Assembly (NCBI RefSeq): GCF_964275005.1
Contig: NW_027307649.1
Coordinates: 124,001-188,000, forward strand
Source of the DNA: Diadema setosum
Lineage: Eukaryota > Echinodermata > Echinoidea > Diadematoida > Diadematidae
Direction: 5' to 3'
DNA length: 64,000 bases
This document shows positions 26,101 to 35,060 of the stretch, in pieces (position 1 is the stretch's first letter; every line of letters starts with the position of its first letter). Under the pieces are notes generated by a model. The model was given only the letters and a program-made list of their open reading frames with translations, was not told the origin of the DNA and ran no database searches. Position numbers and translations under genes: made by a program.

Positions 26101-28408
26101 AATAGTGCCCTCTGTTGCTTTTCGTTTTTTTAATCTTTCTCTCTCTTAGCTTCCTGCGTACACGTATCTAACTGCGAGGCTCAGTTATCCCTCGTCTCTC
26201 TTTCTTTTGTTCCCTTTCTACCAGCTTACAAACACTAAATCACTCAAACAAGTACTGAATTTGCTTGATCCTACCTCTAATATTTCGTGTTACATGATTA
26301 TAAACATGCAGTCAAATCTGCCTTAGCGATCACCTGCCATATACTGCCACTAATCCCCCCCCCCCAGAAAAGCCATGTTAACGATTTTTTCTATGGCGGC
26401 CACCTGTGGTTAATAGCCTCTTTTTGTCTCCCTTGTGTGGGCGCTATATAGAGGTTTGACTGTATGTGCACTCTATTTTTTTTTTCTTCAGTTCTTTGAG
26501 TACACAGACCTTGGCGAAATTCGAAATGATGAGCTGTGTTTAGACACCGATAAGACCGGACTCCAGGTTCTACTAAATGACTGCAGTGCTGCTGGAAATC
26601 CGCCTTCCTCCCAAAAATGGGAAATTACTGTAAGTTAAAGGACAAGTCCACATTCATATACACGTGGCTTGAGTGAATGCAGCAATATTAGTAGAGCACA
26701 TCAGTGAAAGTTTGAGAAAAATCTGACAATCCGTTCAAAAGTTTGTAAAGCATCTGTGTAATCAATGCTGGATGAGAAGACTACTACAGTATGTAATGTC
26801 ACATGCGTAGAACGATATAAGGAAAACATAAAGAGAATTTCACAATGCACACTTCCTCGACTTGTCACTTACGTATGTTAAGGCTAATTCCCCATTTTTT
26901 ATGCCTTCGAAAAGAGGCAGGTCAAGTGTACCTTTATCATGAAAGAAAAGTGAAACTATGTTGATTTTCTTTGTATTTTCTTTATATCGTTGTACACATG
27001 TGACATCACCAGCTGTAGTAGTCTTCTCCTCCAGCAGTGACTGATCAGAAACTTAAAAATTCATAACTTTTGAAGGGATTGTCTTGAGTTTCCTCAAACG
27101 CTCACTAATGTGTTCTACCAATATTGCTGCATTCACGCAATCCACATGTCTATGAAGGTGGACTTGTCCTTTATGCAGTCTTATGAACACAGTGAAAAAT
27201 ATGAAATATTTCCAACTGCCTTTTCTGAGAGATGAATATCATAGGGTATAAAGAACAAGGACAATGACAACACAGCTACTCTGAGGAGAGTAGGAAATTG
27301 GCACATTTATATGAATAGATATGTGTAAATGCCATGTCATATTATGTAAGGATATGACACTCGTTGTAGGTTGGTTTCATCTTGAGAATCTGACATTGAA
27401 GAGCGATTTACAGGGGAGTGGGGGGGGGGGGGGGGCAGGCAAGGAAGAAGAAACTTCAGTCCTTTCTATATTAAACTCGTAGTGACATTGCATTAAAGTG
27501 CAGAAATATTCAAGTACACTGCCCAAGGAATTCTCATGCATAAATTTTGCTGCAGCTTATATACGGCGGCGGTTATCATAATTGTATTGTATTATCATAA
27601 AACACTTCGCCCTAGTATACATTCAAGGGGCTGCAAGAGGGAATACGCCTCATCAAAGATCAAGTATTATTCTCAATAGAGTCAGCTGATGAAATTATGT
27701 TGTATGTTTTTTCATAAATGGAAGTAACGCCTGATAACTTTTGCCTTTACAAATTGCGTTCTTGACGCTGAAGTGATATTCAGTCTTTTATGCAAAATTT
27801 ACGACTGAGTTGACAATAATTTCATATTAAAGTGATCCTTTTGTGAGGATCACAGGGCCAGTAATAGCTACTGCCACAGTACATTGGTAGTTAATGATCA
27901 TCATCGGGCTATCAAAACCAGAACATTTCTCAATCAGAAGATCTCTTGTATGTATTGAAGTTATTAATTAGAAGTGATTAAACTGTAGGTTTCTGAGGTA
28001 TTACGAAAATGATTAATGAGCATACATCTGACAGTCTTTTGCCATCAGCGATGAATGCACATGATAAATTAATGCCGCTGCTGTGTTTGCGTATGTGTAA
28101 CTCTATCACCAAACTCTATGTGGATCCATTCATACAAAAAAAAAAAATATATATCAGTAGTTCAAAGTGCGTGCCTATAATAAATTGTGCTAGTGTGTAT
28201 GTAAACCTTTTGTATTGACGTTCAGCCATGCAAAAGATTGTAGTTATCGATTACAGGATGATATCGTTTCATTCTCTGGCAGCCGAACGGACAGGTGGTA
28301 AATGCCCGTCGGAAGGTGTGCATGCACGTGGCGGGCTCGCGGGCCGGAGCTGCGGTCGAGCTCCGTACATGCAATGCTGCAGACTCGCGACAGCATTGGG
28401 AACTCTAG
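13885..28408 (+). CDS. polypeptide N-acetylgalactosaminyltransferase, 11 coding exons (gene-level entry)
   Basis: The enzyme starts mucin-type O-glycosylation by moving GalNAc from UDP-GalNAc to Ser/Thr in the Golgi (family knowledge). The join is 13913-14082, 15998-16267, 16931-17097, 19748-19908, 20460-20674, 21578-21695, 22544-22681, 23645-23839, 24547-24651, 26492-26629 and 28283-28408. It totals 1803 nt, 600 codons plus stop, a normal length for the family. All introns are GT-AG and all phases match. The order is short cytosolic tail, membrane anchor, stem, GT27 catalytic domain ([29 protein letters not shown]), then a ricin-type lectin domain with three repeats. The family member cannot be named from the sequence alone, so no symbol is given. 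Exon 1 follows a splice acceptor and its frame is open upstream, so a further 5' exon is likely. Confidence 0.93.
14172..14341. mobile_element. small palindromic MITE in intron 1
   Basis: Terminal inverted repeats of about 30 bp contain GATCTGCGACGCGAACGCTA on the left and its complement near 14312-14331. TA flanks both ends, which suggests a TA target duplication. An (ATA)n run sits in the centre. Confidence 0.75.
14456..14502. repeat. (GT)n microsatellite in intron 1
   Basis: GT dinucleotide run followed by a G-run. Confidence 0.95.
15998..16267 (+). CDS. GalNAc-transferase exon 2: stem region
   Basis: Acceptor CATCTAG ends at 15997. This choice, and not the AG at 16002, keeps the phase with exon 1. 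The 90-residue stem is basic and Ser/Thr-containing. It ends with [18 protein letters not shown], the conserved SxxIxLxRxLxDxR lead-in to the catalytic domain of this family. Donor is GA|GTAATT. Confidence 0.88.
16268..16930 (+). other. intron 2 with a short tandem repeat
   Basis: There is no coding signal. At about 16750-16830 a roughly 27-bp unit (AAGAGCACACTTAAAAAACA-like) occurs three times in tandem. Confidence 0.7.
16931..17097 (+). CDS. GalNAc-transferase exon 3: start of catalytic domain
   Basis: Acceptor TTTCCAG ends at 16930. It encodes [30 protein letters not shown] and [12 protein letters not shown], the UDP-sugar-binding start of the GT27 domain. The DDAS acidic pair is intact. 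Donor is ATGG|GTAAAA, phase 1. Confidence 0.95.
17098..18000 (+). other. first part of intron 3, no feature recognised
   Basis: No exon, repeat border or RNA gene could be supported in this part of the intron. Confidence 0.5.
18090..18400 (+). pseudogene. LINE C-terminal fragment with 3' UTR tail
   Basis: The stretch near 18114-18200 reads [20 protein letters not shown], the usual LINE ORF2 tail. After it come a stop and a short UTR with GCGCCTTGAGTGACATATTG, then an ATTATT/ATC simple-repeat tail. It is a 5'-truncated LINE inside intron 3. Confidence 0.65.
18570..18754. mobile_element. pogo/Tigger-like MITE (family C, copy 1)
   Basis: Begins CAGTGAACTCTCGTTATAAC and ends with the inverted GTTATAATGGGAGTGCACTG. 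It is flanked by TA on both sides (18568-18569, 18755-18756). CAGT ends with a TA duplication are typical of pogo/Tigger-type elements. There is no ORF. Confidence 0.8.
18757..19684. mobile_element. second Tigger-like MITE (family C, copy 2), split by an insertion
   Basis: This copy lacks its left end and follows copy 1 directly. It is interrupted at 18840/18841 and resumes at 19640 with CTGGAATTTCGTTATAACTG, ending in GGGAGTGCACTG at 19684. The right end lies 63 bp before exon 4 of the GalNAc-transferase. Confidence 0.8.
18841..19636. mobile_element. PIF/Harbinger-like non-autonomous element nested in copy 2
   Basis: Ends are AGGCCCGGTCCCA on the left and its complement TGGGACCGGGCCT on the right. 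TTA is duplicated at 18838-18840 and 19637-19639. The 3-bp TTA duplication is typical of PIF/Harbinger. The interior carries many GCGGATGC and ACAGCGGA units in both directions. No transposase is seen. Confidence 0.85.
19748..19908 (+). CDS. GalNAc-transferase exon 4
   Basis: It encodes [31 protein letters not shown] and [11 protein letters not shown] is the metal-binding DxH motif of the family. The acceptor AACTTAG at 19747 follows a pyrimidine-rich tract. The in-phase AG at 19705 would add about 14 residues not expected in the family, so 19748 was chosen. Donor is GAG|GTGAGG, phase 0. Confidence 0.9.
20460..20674 (+). CDS. GalNAc-transferase exon 5
   Basis: Acceptor TTGTAG ends at 20459. 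It encodes [28 protein letters not shown] and [15 protein letters not shown], the middle of the GT27 domain where family members read GWLxPLL and GGFNW. Donor is AA|GTAAGG. Confidence 0.95.
21578..21695 (+). CDS. GalNAc-transferase exon 6
   Basis: Acceptor AATATAG ends at 21577. It encodes [20 protein letters not shown], then [18 protein letters not shown]. The WGGENLE acceptor-site motif is intact. Donor is AAG|GTGAGG. Confidence 0.95.
22544..22681 (+). CDS. GalNAc-transferase exon 7
   Basis: Acceptor TTTCAG ends at 22543. It encodes [20 protein letters not shown] and on to [12 protein letters not shown]. The His of VGH is the third metal ligand in this family. The exon is exactly 46 codons, phase 0 at both ends. 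Confidence 0.95.
22680..23350. mobile_element. intron 7: (CAA)n array and partial Tigger-like MITE (family C, copy 3)
   Basis: A (CAA)n run fills 23031-23130. It is followed by GTTCTCGGGGCCGGCAGTTT and a TTCGTTATAACGGGAGCGTA end near 23348, which matches the family C MITE at 18570. The left terminus has been lost. Confidence 0.7.
23645..23839 (+). CDS. GalNAc-transferase exon 8: end of catalytic domain
   Basis: Acceptor CTATAG ends at 23644. It encodes [34 protein letters not shown] and [14 protein letters not shown]. The WxDEYKxxFY and FxWYLxNVYPE blocks close the GT27 domain and lead to the lectin linker. 65 codons, phase 0. Confidence 0.95.
23900..24274. mobile_element. 375-bp palindromic MITE in intron 8
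   Basis: The left arm starts AAGGGTTGGTATAGTTTTG and the right arm ends with CAAAACTATACCATCCTTTT. Inside, ATACAATTCTAAGAAGAATT pairs with AATTCCTCTTAGAATTGTAT. A half copy is at 5091-5290. Confidence 0.8.
24547..24651 (+). CDS. GalNAc-transferase exon 9: lectin repeat alpha
   Basis: Acceptor TTGCAG ends at 24546. It encodes [17 protein letters not shown] and [10 protein letters not shown]: the CLD sugar-contact motif and a repeat end that continues as QFFEY in the next exon. Donor is CAG|GTTGGT. 35 codons. Confidence 0.93.
24753..24938. mobile_element. Tigger-like MITE (family C, copy 4)
   Basis: It starts CAATGGACTCCCGTTATAAT and ends GTTATAACGGGAGTGCACTG, with TA at 24751-24752 and 24939-24940. 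It lies 101 bp downstream of exon 9. Confidence 0.8.
25480..25960. mobile_element. palindromic element with tRNA-like segment in intron 9
   Basis: CACTGAATTGATCAGTGTTT on the left pairs with AAAGCACTGATCAATTCAGT on the right. TACATCGACGTAAATAAG pairs with TTATTTACGTCGATGTA. Between the arms, 25609-25688 read on the minus strand resembles a tRNA (GGTGGTGTAGTGG A-box-like, GGTTCGAATCC B-box), so the element probably formed around a tRNA-derived SINE. Confidence 0.65.
25609..25688 (-). other. tRNA-related sequence (SINE-like), not a functional tRNA
   Basis: The minus strand has GTTCGGTGGTGTAGTGG and AGGTTCGAATCCTGCTCGAG, matching RNA polymerase III A- and B-box consensus forms. The anticodon arm does not fold into a clean 5-bp stem. 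It is therefore read as a SINE or tRNA pseudogene. Confidence 0.5.
26492..26629 (+). CDS. GalNAc-transferase exon 10: lectin repeat beta
   Basis: Acceptor TTCTTCAG ends at 26491 after a long T-run. It encodes [20 protein letters not shown] and SSQKWEIT, with CLD and QKW (QxW) motifs intact. 46 codons, phase 0. The donor GTAAGT is followed almost at once by a MITE. Confidence 0.93.
26638..27176. mobile_element. palindromic MITE (family B, copy 2)
   Basis: Starts AAGGACAAGTCCAC and ends GTGGACTTGTCCTT, with TA at both flanks. The arms hold GAATGCAGCAATATTAGTAG and its complement. It starts 9 bp inside intron 10 of the GalNAc-transferase. Confidence 0.85.
27421..27436. repeat. G homopolymer run in intron 10
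   Basis: Run of G residues inside a G-rich stretch. No other function is apparent. Confidence 0.8.
28283..28408 (+). CDS. GalNAc-transferase exon 11: lectin repeat gamma and stop
   Basis: Acceptor TTCTCTGGCAG ends at 28282. The frame reads [37 protein letters not shown], then TAG at 28406-28408. QHW is the third QxW motif. The usual CLD is CMH here, so this repeat has lost its Asp. The next upstream in-phase stop is at 28259, which limits the acceptor choice. An ATTAAA at 28532-28537 could be the poly-A signal. Confidence 0.88.
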   Translation, partial: PNGQVVNARRKVCMHVAGSRAGAAVELRTCNAADSRQHWEL

Positions 28409-28531
28409 CACGAGAACAATCAGTGTGTGTATACGCTTCTCGGAGTTGAGACTGATTAACACATTCGGGACCATTGCGGCAAAATTGTCGTCGCCGTTGC
28501 ATACAAATGATTTCCTGAGAGTTACGAAAGA

Positions 28532-28537
28532 ATTAAA
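28532..28537 (+). promoter_or_regulatory. possible poly-A signal ATTAAA
   Basis: ATTAAA lies 124 nt after the GalNAc-transferase stop codon. It is the common variant of AATAAA. The match is short and could be chance. Confidence 0.3.
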
Positions 28538-28740
28538 TGAGCTGACCTTCGTCGTATTTGAATAATGTGGCATCTCTCAAGACAGTAGGAGTGGACATAC
28601 AGTGGTAGCCATTAAAGATAATTGTGATACAGCCAACGATAAAGGAGGTGTTGCTCTAATATGGGGAAACTAATTTTTCTCCTCAGGTTGACTTTATAGA
28701 GAGAATATAGTCAAGCGCATGAGGGAGAGAAAGAAAGTAA

Positions 28741-29450
28741 AGGTTATGAGTGCATCTGTATGTAGATTGAGTGAATGCAGCAATATTAGTAGGATTTATC
28801 AGTGAAAGTTTGAGGAAAATAGGACAAGTTTAAAAGTTAAGAATTTTGTGAAATTTGGTGATGAGACCACTGGATCAAAAGACTAGACTACAGATTATAA
28901 CATGACATAATGTACTTCGATATGAAGAAAATATAAAGATAATTCCACAAAATATCACTTCATGTAAAAAAAAAAAAAAAAAAAAAAAACATTCCCTGGA
29001 CTTGTTACTGACATAGTCACATAATTACCCCCTGCTTTCTTCATTATCCTAGAAGAGTGAAGATATGTTGAATTTTCTTTAGATTTTCTTTATATTGTAG
29101 TGCATATCATGTGATGCCATGATCTGTGGTAGTCTTCTGATCCAGCAGTATCGTTACCAAAACTTCACAAAAAAATCATAACTTTTCAAATCATTTCGCT
29201 TAATTTATTAAGTTTCCACGCAATGTATTTGCAATATCCATCCATGACAGTGTTTTAAGTAACACATAAATTATAAGTTCAGCATATAAAGACTATATTT
29301 ACATTTACATGACACAAAATCAATTGAAAGCAATCTCAAGTACACTACATTCATGACTTTTGAACATATTTTCATCAAACTTTCACTGATGTATTCTATT
29401 AGCATTGCTGCATTCACTCAATCAACATGTATTTTGGGGTTTTATCCACC
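28741..29450. mobile_element. palindromic MITE (family B, copy 3, degenerate)
   Basis: GATTGAGTGAATGCAGCAAT opens the left arm and ATTGCTGCATTCACTCAATC closes the right arm. The A-run at 28969-28989 and extra sequence make this copy longer than the others. The ends are worn. Confidence 0.65.
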
Positions 29451-32040
29451 TTCAAGTTGCTAATGTTCTAACAAGTAACCAATATCAGTCACAAACACAC
29501 CCCAAAAAAGGTTATTGCCTCAAAATTCTTTCACAGGTTCTCACATGAGAGTGAAAGATTGCGTCGTCCAATAGCAAACACAGTCTCTGTAGTCTCAGAA
29601 AAGTTATTATTGCTAAATCAATGCAATGCTGTAATTATTTGATTTGGAAGAGAGAATTAATTTTCCTCTTTAAATTCACCTATATAAATAAAAATAAAAA
29701 TAAAATAAAAATTCACCTATATAAATAAAAAAAAAAGAAATATATAAGTACAGATTTGTGTGTAAATTATTGGTGAATCGTGATACCACCACACCATCAC
29801 CTTGTAAGATTCAAATACATGTTTTATTACCGATATCAATGTCTCGTGAAGGTGATATTTTGTTGACACGATATTTGCTCCTGCGACATGTAGAATTAGG
29901 GTTACAGTTGTGATAGGGTTTTAGGTTCAGTTTGATGTGAGGATCAGCATTAGGGTTATGTTTGTGGGTAGAATTTGCGTGTGGCTTAGCGTGCAGATAT
30001 TTCATTGGAGCAATTTTTCGCAGGAGCAAATGTCATGGAACCGATATTTTACAATCTCTCGTTTTTGGTTCGACTTCAATTAAACTGTCAGTGCTTTGCT
30101 CATTCTGATTCTAATCGATTGGTTGCATTATTAGCCTGAAACTGCGGTACCTTTGTGATGGAAGTCGTTACAATCAGATTCCTTCTACACACAGCATTAC
30201 ACAAGTGGTTTGAGTAAGCTATGTGTGTCTCTGCAATTTTGTTGTTATACCACGTTTTGTCTGGAAAGGGAAATTTCCCAGCTATGTCACTCTCCACACT
30301 TCTGCTCAAACCACCGATGCGTTTGGATCTTCCGTCACTATTTGTACACGCAAAATGGAAAAACAGAAAAATTATATTTCATTCGTCATACAATTTACAT
30401 CAAAGTAAGGCTTTGGCATTTTCACTACAACCTTTTTTGCTATATGTCCAGGATAACAAAAATCTATAAGTATAAAAGTTACATTGATTTGAAAAACAAT
30501 GTTTTTCCAAAGCATGACTACATTGCTGTGTCAGAATAACGTGTGGCACACAGGGGATTTACATCATGACTCACAAAGAATTAACTATCTACTCTCGTTT
30601 TAAGAAGGAAGTAGCATTTTTTGGGGGGTCAATATTCATCCAATCGTGTAATTCACTGCTCCTCCTGTGTGTCCCTGCATGTTTCTTTCCTATTGTTCTT
30701 TTTTTTTCTCCCCTGCTCCCCCCTTTTGTGCTAAACTTTCGCTTCTTGGATTGTCACGCGATCGGGCTCTAAAGTAAATTTATTCTTTAAGTGATTTATT
30801 CTTTACGAAACCTTCAAATGGTTTCGGAAGAGGTATGACTCTGTTTCTATCACGACGCAAATTATCGATTAGACGTAATAAACATTGAACGAAGGACGTC
30901 TGTGATAGAGAGACGAGTATGAAATAGTGGTGCTTTAGCGTGTAACTGTTTTGATTTCTGTGTGAGCGCTATGTGTGAACTCTAGTCATATATGTAGCCG
31001 CTGTAGCATTCATAACTCATTACAACTCAAAGAAGTGTACCTCCCCGGCATAGAATCAAATGTCGAAATAACCCACAACGAAAACTGCTCATGAATCATT
31101 GCTTTTAATCCACGAAAATATTGATAAAAGAACGTCCGCGAATCTGTCTTTCAGAACAAGAAAGATGGATTGGAAAATAATGTTCCCAAATATGAGTAAC
31201 ACTTTGCCTTTTGGACGCAAATGAGCGAATGTGCATTAGACCGTTTCCGTAATGTATTCAAATCCTACATACTGTTTCGCTGACGAAAGTTGCCCTGGGC
31301 ACCTACAAAGCTTCCCATACCTGGCAACAACTAGACGAATTCCTTTCTAAGATAACAGGTGAAAGGAATGTTTCGTTACTCGTCTAAAGGATAAGACACA
31401 TCCATGGCTTGCAATATATACTCCTGTAGATCAAATCAGACTATGAAATAAACTCATAACGCAAGTACATTTGAATTCTAGATTTTTCTGGGAACAATTA
31501 ATGATGCTGAGTATTTGTTTGCACCATCTAAGGTAGTGCCGGAGCGTACGGACATACAGTTGATACCCATTAGCATGGAGATTAAGAATATTTTGCCTTC
31601 GCAAAAGTTGTTAGTGCAGCAACTTGCCTCAAACTTGAGAAACTGATGGATGAGTATAATAGTGCACCATAATTGCCAGCGACAAAGTACAAAAAAAAAA
31701 ACAACAACCCCAAACAAACACCTAGAAATGTCGCTATGGCGACTGATGCCTCCGCCATAATGTATGATTCTCCCAATAGGTGTATAGTACAATGTCTTCA
31801 CAATGTGTGATGACAGTTTCACATAACTGCCAAAATATTGAAATGACAGGTTTGTCAGAAATATCTTGAATGTTCACTTTCCTTGAACTGGGTTTGCTAT
31901 AATTGTCTAGGAGTGCAGGTACAGTGTACACATATTTGGGGAATTGAGGATTTTTACTTGACTTCTGACCGACCCTTTTATAATTTAATGCAATGAGTAA
32001 TTCTCAAGGTATGAAGAAAGAAAGAGTGTAATTACAGTAC
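29451..32040. other. intergenic, no gene recognised
   Basis: Short ORFs here show no protein family. At 29870-30030 a GATATTTGCTCCTGCGACAT and CGCAGGAGCAAATGTCATGG pair forms an inverted repeat around degenerate TTAGGGTT-like units. The rest is unremarkable AT-rich DNA. Confidence 0.5.
29868..30032. repeat. small inverted-repeat element around TTAGGGTT-like units
   Basis: TTTGCTCCTGCGACAT at about 29875 is mirrored by CGCAGGAGCAAATGTCA at about 30020. Between them are AATTAGGGTTACAG, ATAGGGTTTTAGG and CATTAGGGTTATG, degenerate telomere-like words. It looks like a short interspersed repeat and not a telomere remnant. Confidence 0.5.
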
Positions 32041-32059
32041 AAAATAGATTTTTCTTTGC

Positions 32060-33026
32060 ATTTAAACCTGGCCTTTGACCCTTAACCTTTGACCTTTGAC
32101 CTTCTGGCTGGAAATTTCCCAGCGAATCTCCATCAGGTAATACATGTATATATTAAGTTTTAAAACTAATAATGCAAGCATTGCATATACTAGAGTATAT
32201 GAGGGAAATAGTAAAATTTTGAGGAGTTGACCTTGACCTTTGACCCCCTGACTATTGACCCATGACCCCTAAGTTCCCTAGATAATCCCTGCCAGTCAGT
32301 ACATGCGTATGTACGAAGTTCCATGAAAATACAGTGTGCATTGAACCATTTGCGAGAAAAGTGAAATTGTAGCATTTTCACCTTACCTTTGACCTTTTGA
32401 CCTTTGACCTTATGACATGAAACTCTCTGGAGAATACATAGTACATGTCTACACTAAGTTTCAAGAAAATACCTTCGGGCATTGCATAGATATGGGGAAA
32501 TAGCAACATTTTTAGCATTTGACCATGACCTTTTGACCTTTGACCTCTTGCCAATGTCACTAAAATCTACTAAACTAATTGCCCCATCATACACCATCCT
32601 TGGACCAAGTTTGGTGAAAGCTGCTTCATCCAGTTTTGAATTATCACGTAAACAGATAAATTTTAGGATTTGACCTTGATCTTTGACCTTTGAACTCTGT
32701 CCGATTTCTCTAAAAAAACTAACCAAGTAATTGTCCCATCATACATCATCCTCGGACAAGGTTTGGTGAAATTTGCTCGATCCAGTCTTGAGTTATCGCG
32801 TAAACAAATACAATTTCATGATTTGACCTTGACCTTGACCTTTGACCTTTGGCCGATTTCACCCAAAATCTAACCAGGTAATTGCCCTATCATACTTTAT
32901 ACTTGGACCAAGTTTGGTAAAATTCCAGTCAATATTACTCAAGTTATCGCGTAAACGAATGCGGACGGACGGACGGACAACCCGAAAACATAATGCCTCC
33001 GGCACCACTTCGTGGCGGAGGCATAG
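32060..33026. repeat. ~150-bp repeat array with TGACCTTTGACC units and terminal hairpin
   Basis: About six diverged units start near 32080, 32222, 32384, 32518, 32668 and 32823. Each has TTGACC-rich text followed by a block like ACCAAGTTTGGTGAAA and then a GTTATCGCGTAAAC block. The array ends with GGACGGACGGACGGACAA and a hairpin at 32994-33023 (TGCCTCCG paired with CGGAGGCA). Short ORFs in it are not genes. Confidence 0.8.
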
Positions 33027-33870
33027 AAATGCAGTGTCACAGAAAGACAATGCAAAGACGGGTTGAATGACTCGTATCCGAGTAAGATGTTGATTGGACA
33101 GAGTCACACTCATTACTTATTAAATACTGCTTGAAAATAAGATAGACAAAAGTCATTTACCCGGATAGCCGAAGTTATGATACGTGATGCTGAACAAAGC
33201 ACGGATCACAATCGAGACTGAAAATCACCAGTTAAAACATTCGAAACTGCTGCCAGCCTGTAGAATAGATTTAGAAAGGAAAATAAAGAACAAAACAACA
33301 ACATCAACAAACGCAGACGGACACACACACACATACCCACACAAACCCAGAGACGTCCGACAGATTTAACAGTTGAAATGGCTTGGAGTTTCAGTGCTAG
33401 CCTCGGTCAGTTTCCTTTCCCTTGCACGTCAGATCAAAGTATACACTCCTAATTATGGCCAACATGCATAGGTTGTACAATGTATATCCATCAGTATAGA
33501 TAGTACTCAACTTGTGCATATAGGCCTATAAATATAATCACGTGTGCACGTCCGGTTGTAACAAAATGCTCGCTCTCGTTCAGTATTTTTCCTCATTTAA
33601 TTGAGTCTATTGGTCCGTTTACTCATATGTATGGGGGCATTCCCTATACAGACCGGGGTCTCACACATGTGGTATCCGAGGGTCCGACAGACCCGAATAT
33701 CGGGGAGGCTCTGATAGTCCGATGGTATCTTTTCCTCATTTTCTGTCTGTCATGAGTGCCGCTAACAGTTGGTGTAAGAATTAAAATTAGGCCTATTCTC
33801 TTTCTTTCGAAGGCAGAAGTAGATTAACATTTTTTTACAACGAAAAGGTTGTATAGAAGCTGTAAAACTG

Positions 33871-33900
33871 ATAATAATAATGATGATAACAATGATAATG

Positions 33901-33955
<55 letters not shown>

Positions 33956-33974
33956 TAATAATAATAATAATAAC
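33871..33974. repeat. (TAA/TGA)n trinucleotide repeat
   Basis: A long ATA/ATG triplet run. It translates as poly-Asn and is not a gene. Confidence 0.95.
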
Positions 33975-34264
33975 ATTTACTTGTCTACTTACAAATCTCC
34001 CCCCCCCCCAAAAAAGAAGGTCTCTCTGAAATTAGAATTAGTCCAGGCTTTGATTCAATAAGATGCATTCTTGCTCCGTTGGTATTACGACTGAGGTTCC
34101 AAGAATTGTAAAACTTGCTCCAGCCACCCTTTTCCTTCACATAACTGGAGCCTAACAATATATAATATCACTATGTTATTACGGAAATCAACTTTCACCC
34201 CCACCTATATTACCCTTTGGGCATTCATTTATGAAAAGGCAGCACAAGGCGCCTGTCTACGTGT

Positions 34265-34610
34265 TTTTGGGCGGTGATTCGGCTCAGTTGATAGTACGTC
34301 TGCCTCCCAATCCAAATGACCCGGGTTCGATTCTCGAGTCCAGCTCCCGATCGAGCTGAGCTAGCAATGTTGTGTGTAAGCATATCAAAACACTCCGTCC
34401 CTCGGATATGATTTAAGATAGAGGTCCCGTGTGTAAAGAGTCACATTCATGCACGTTAAGCGATCCCGCTTCAGTCATTTATTGCAAAGAGCAAGCTGCA
34501 TGACCCATGGAAAACCAGGCAGTGGAGCTGAATATGAGCTCTCAAGCCATCTTCTCAGACAGAACATGAAACAACCGGTGTGTCGGACCCTCACAAAGTA
34601 ATTTACATCA
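34265..34610 (+). mobile_element. tRNA-derived SINE
   Basis: The head reads GGGCGGTGATTCGGCTCAGT (A-box-like) followed by GACCCGGGTTCGATTCTCG (B-box), the internal promoter of RNA polymerase III. The anticodon arm pairs poorly. An unrelated body of about 250 bp follows (CACTCCGTCCCTCGGATATG, then CACATTCATGCACGTTAAGC). No clear tail or target duplication was found. Confidence 0.7.
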
Positions 34611-34920
34611 TCATACTGCTCCATGACTATGGTCTACACAACAAATTGATATGCGATGCTTTGATTTGATCACTGTCAAAAGTTATCGATCACTCTGTCC
34701 CATGCTCTCCGAAGAGGTTTATCAGTTTTATATCTCGAGTAGAGTTTGATGTAATGAGTATCTGCCCGAATTCTTGATGGAGCTACCATTTCGTTTGAAA
34801 GAACGTTATTCTGTCTTCAAGATGGAATTTAATGAATAGGTCGGGAAAAAAAGAAATGAGCTCACAGTGTTAATAATTATAATGTCATAAGGTCACGTGG
34901 TATAATCGTGCAAACTATAT

Positions 34921-35060
34921 GGCCCGAATTCACGAATAGGCCATGCGACACTTGGCGCCCCATTAAAAAACAAAACAAAAACAAAAACAAAAACAAACTG
35001 TGGTCTTTGTCCATGGTCTAAACCATGGACACATTTGTACCACCTTCGTGAATTCGGGCC
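34921..35060. mobile_element. 140-bp MITE
   Basis: It starts GGCCCGAATTCACGAA and ends TTCGTGAATTCGGGCC. TAT flanks both ends. CCATGGTCTAAACCATGG forms an internal palindrome. A (CAAAAA)n stretch lies inside. Confidence 0.85.

Noticed and set aside
29868..30032. Interstitial telomere repeats
   Set aside because: Only three degenerate TTAGGGTT words, separated by unrelated sequence and enclosed by an inverted repeat. Better read as a dispersed repeat.
34265..34340. A functional tRNA gene with a CCC anticodon
   Set aside because: The anticodon stem is mismatched and an unrelated body follows, as in SINEs.
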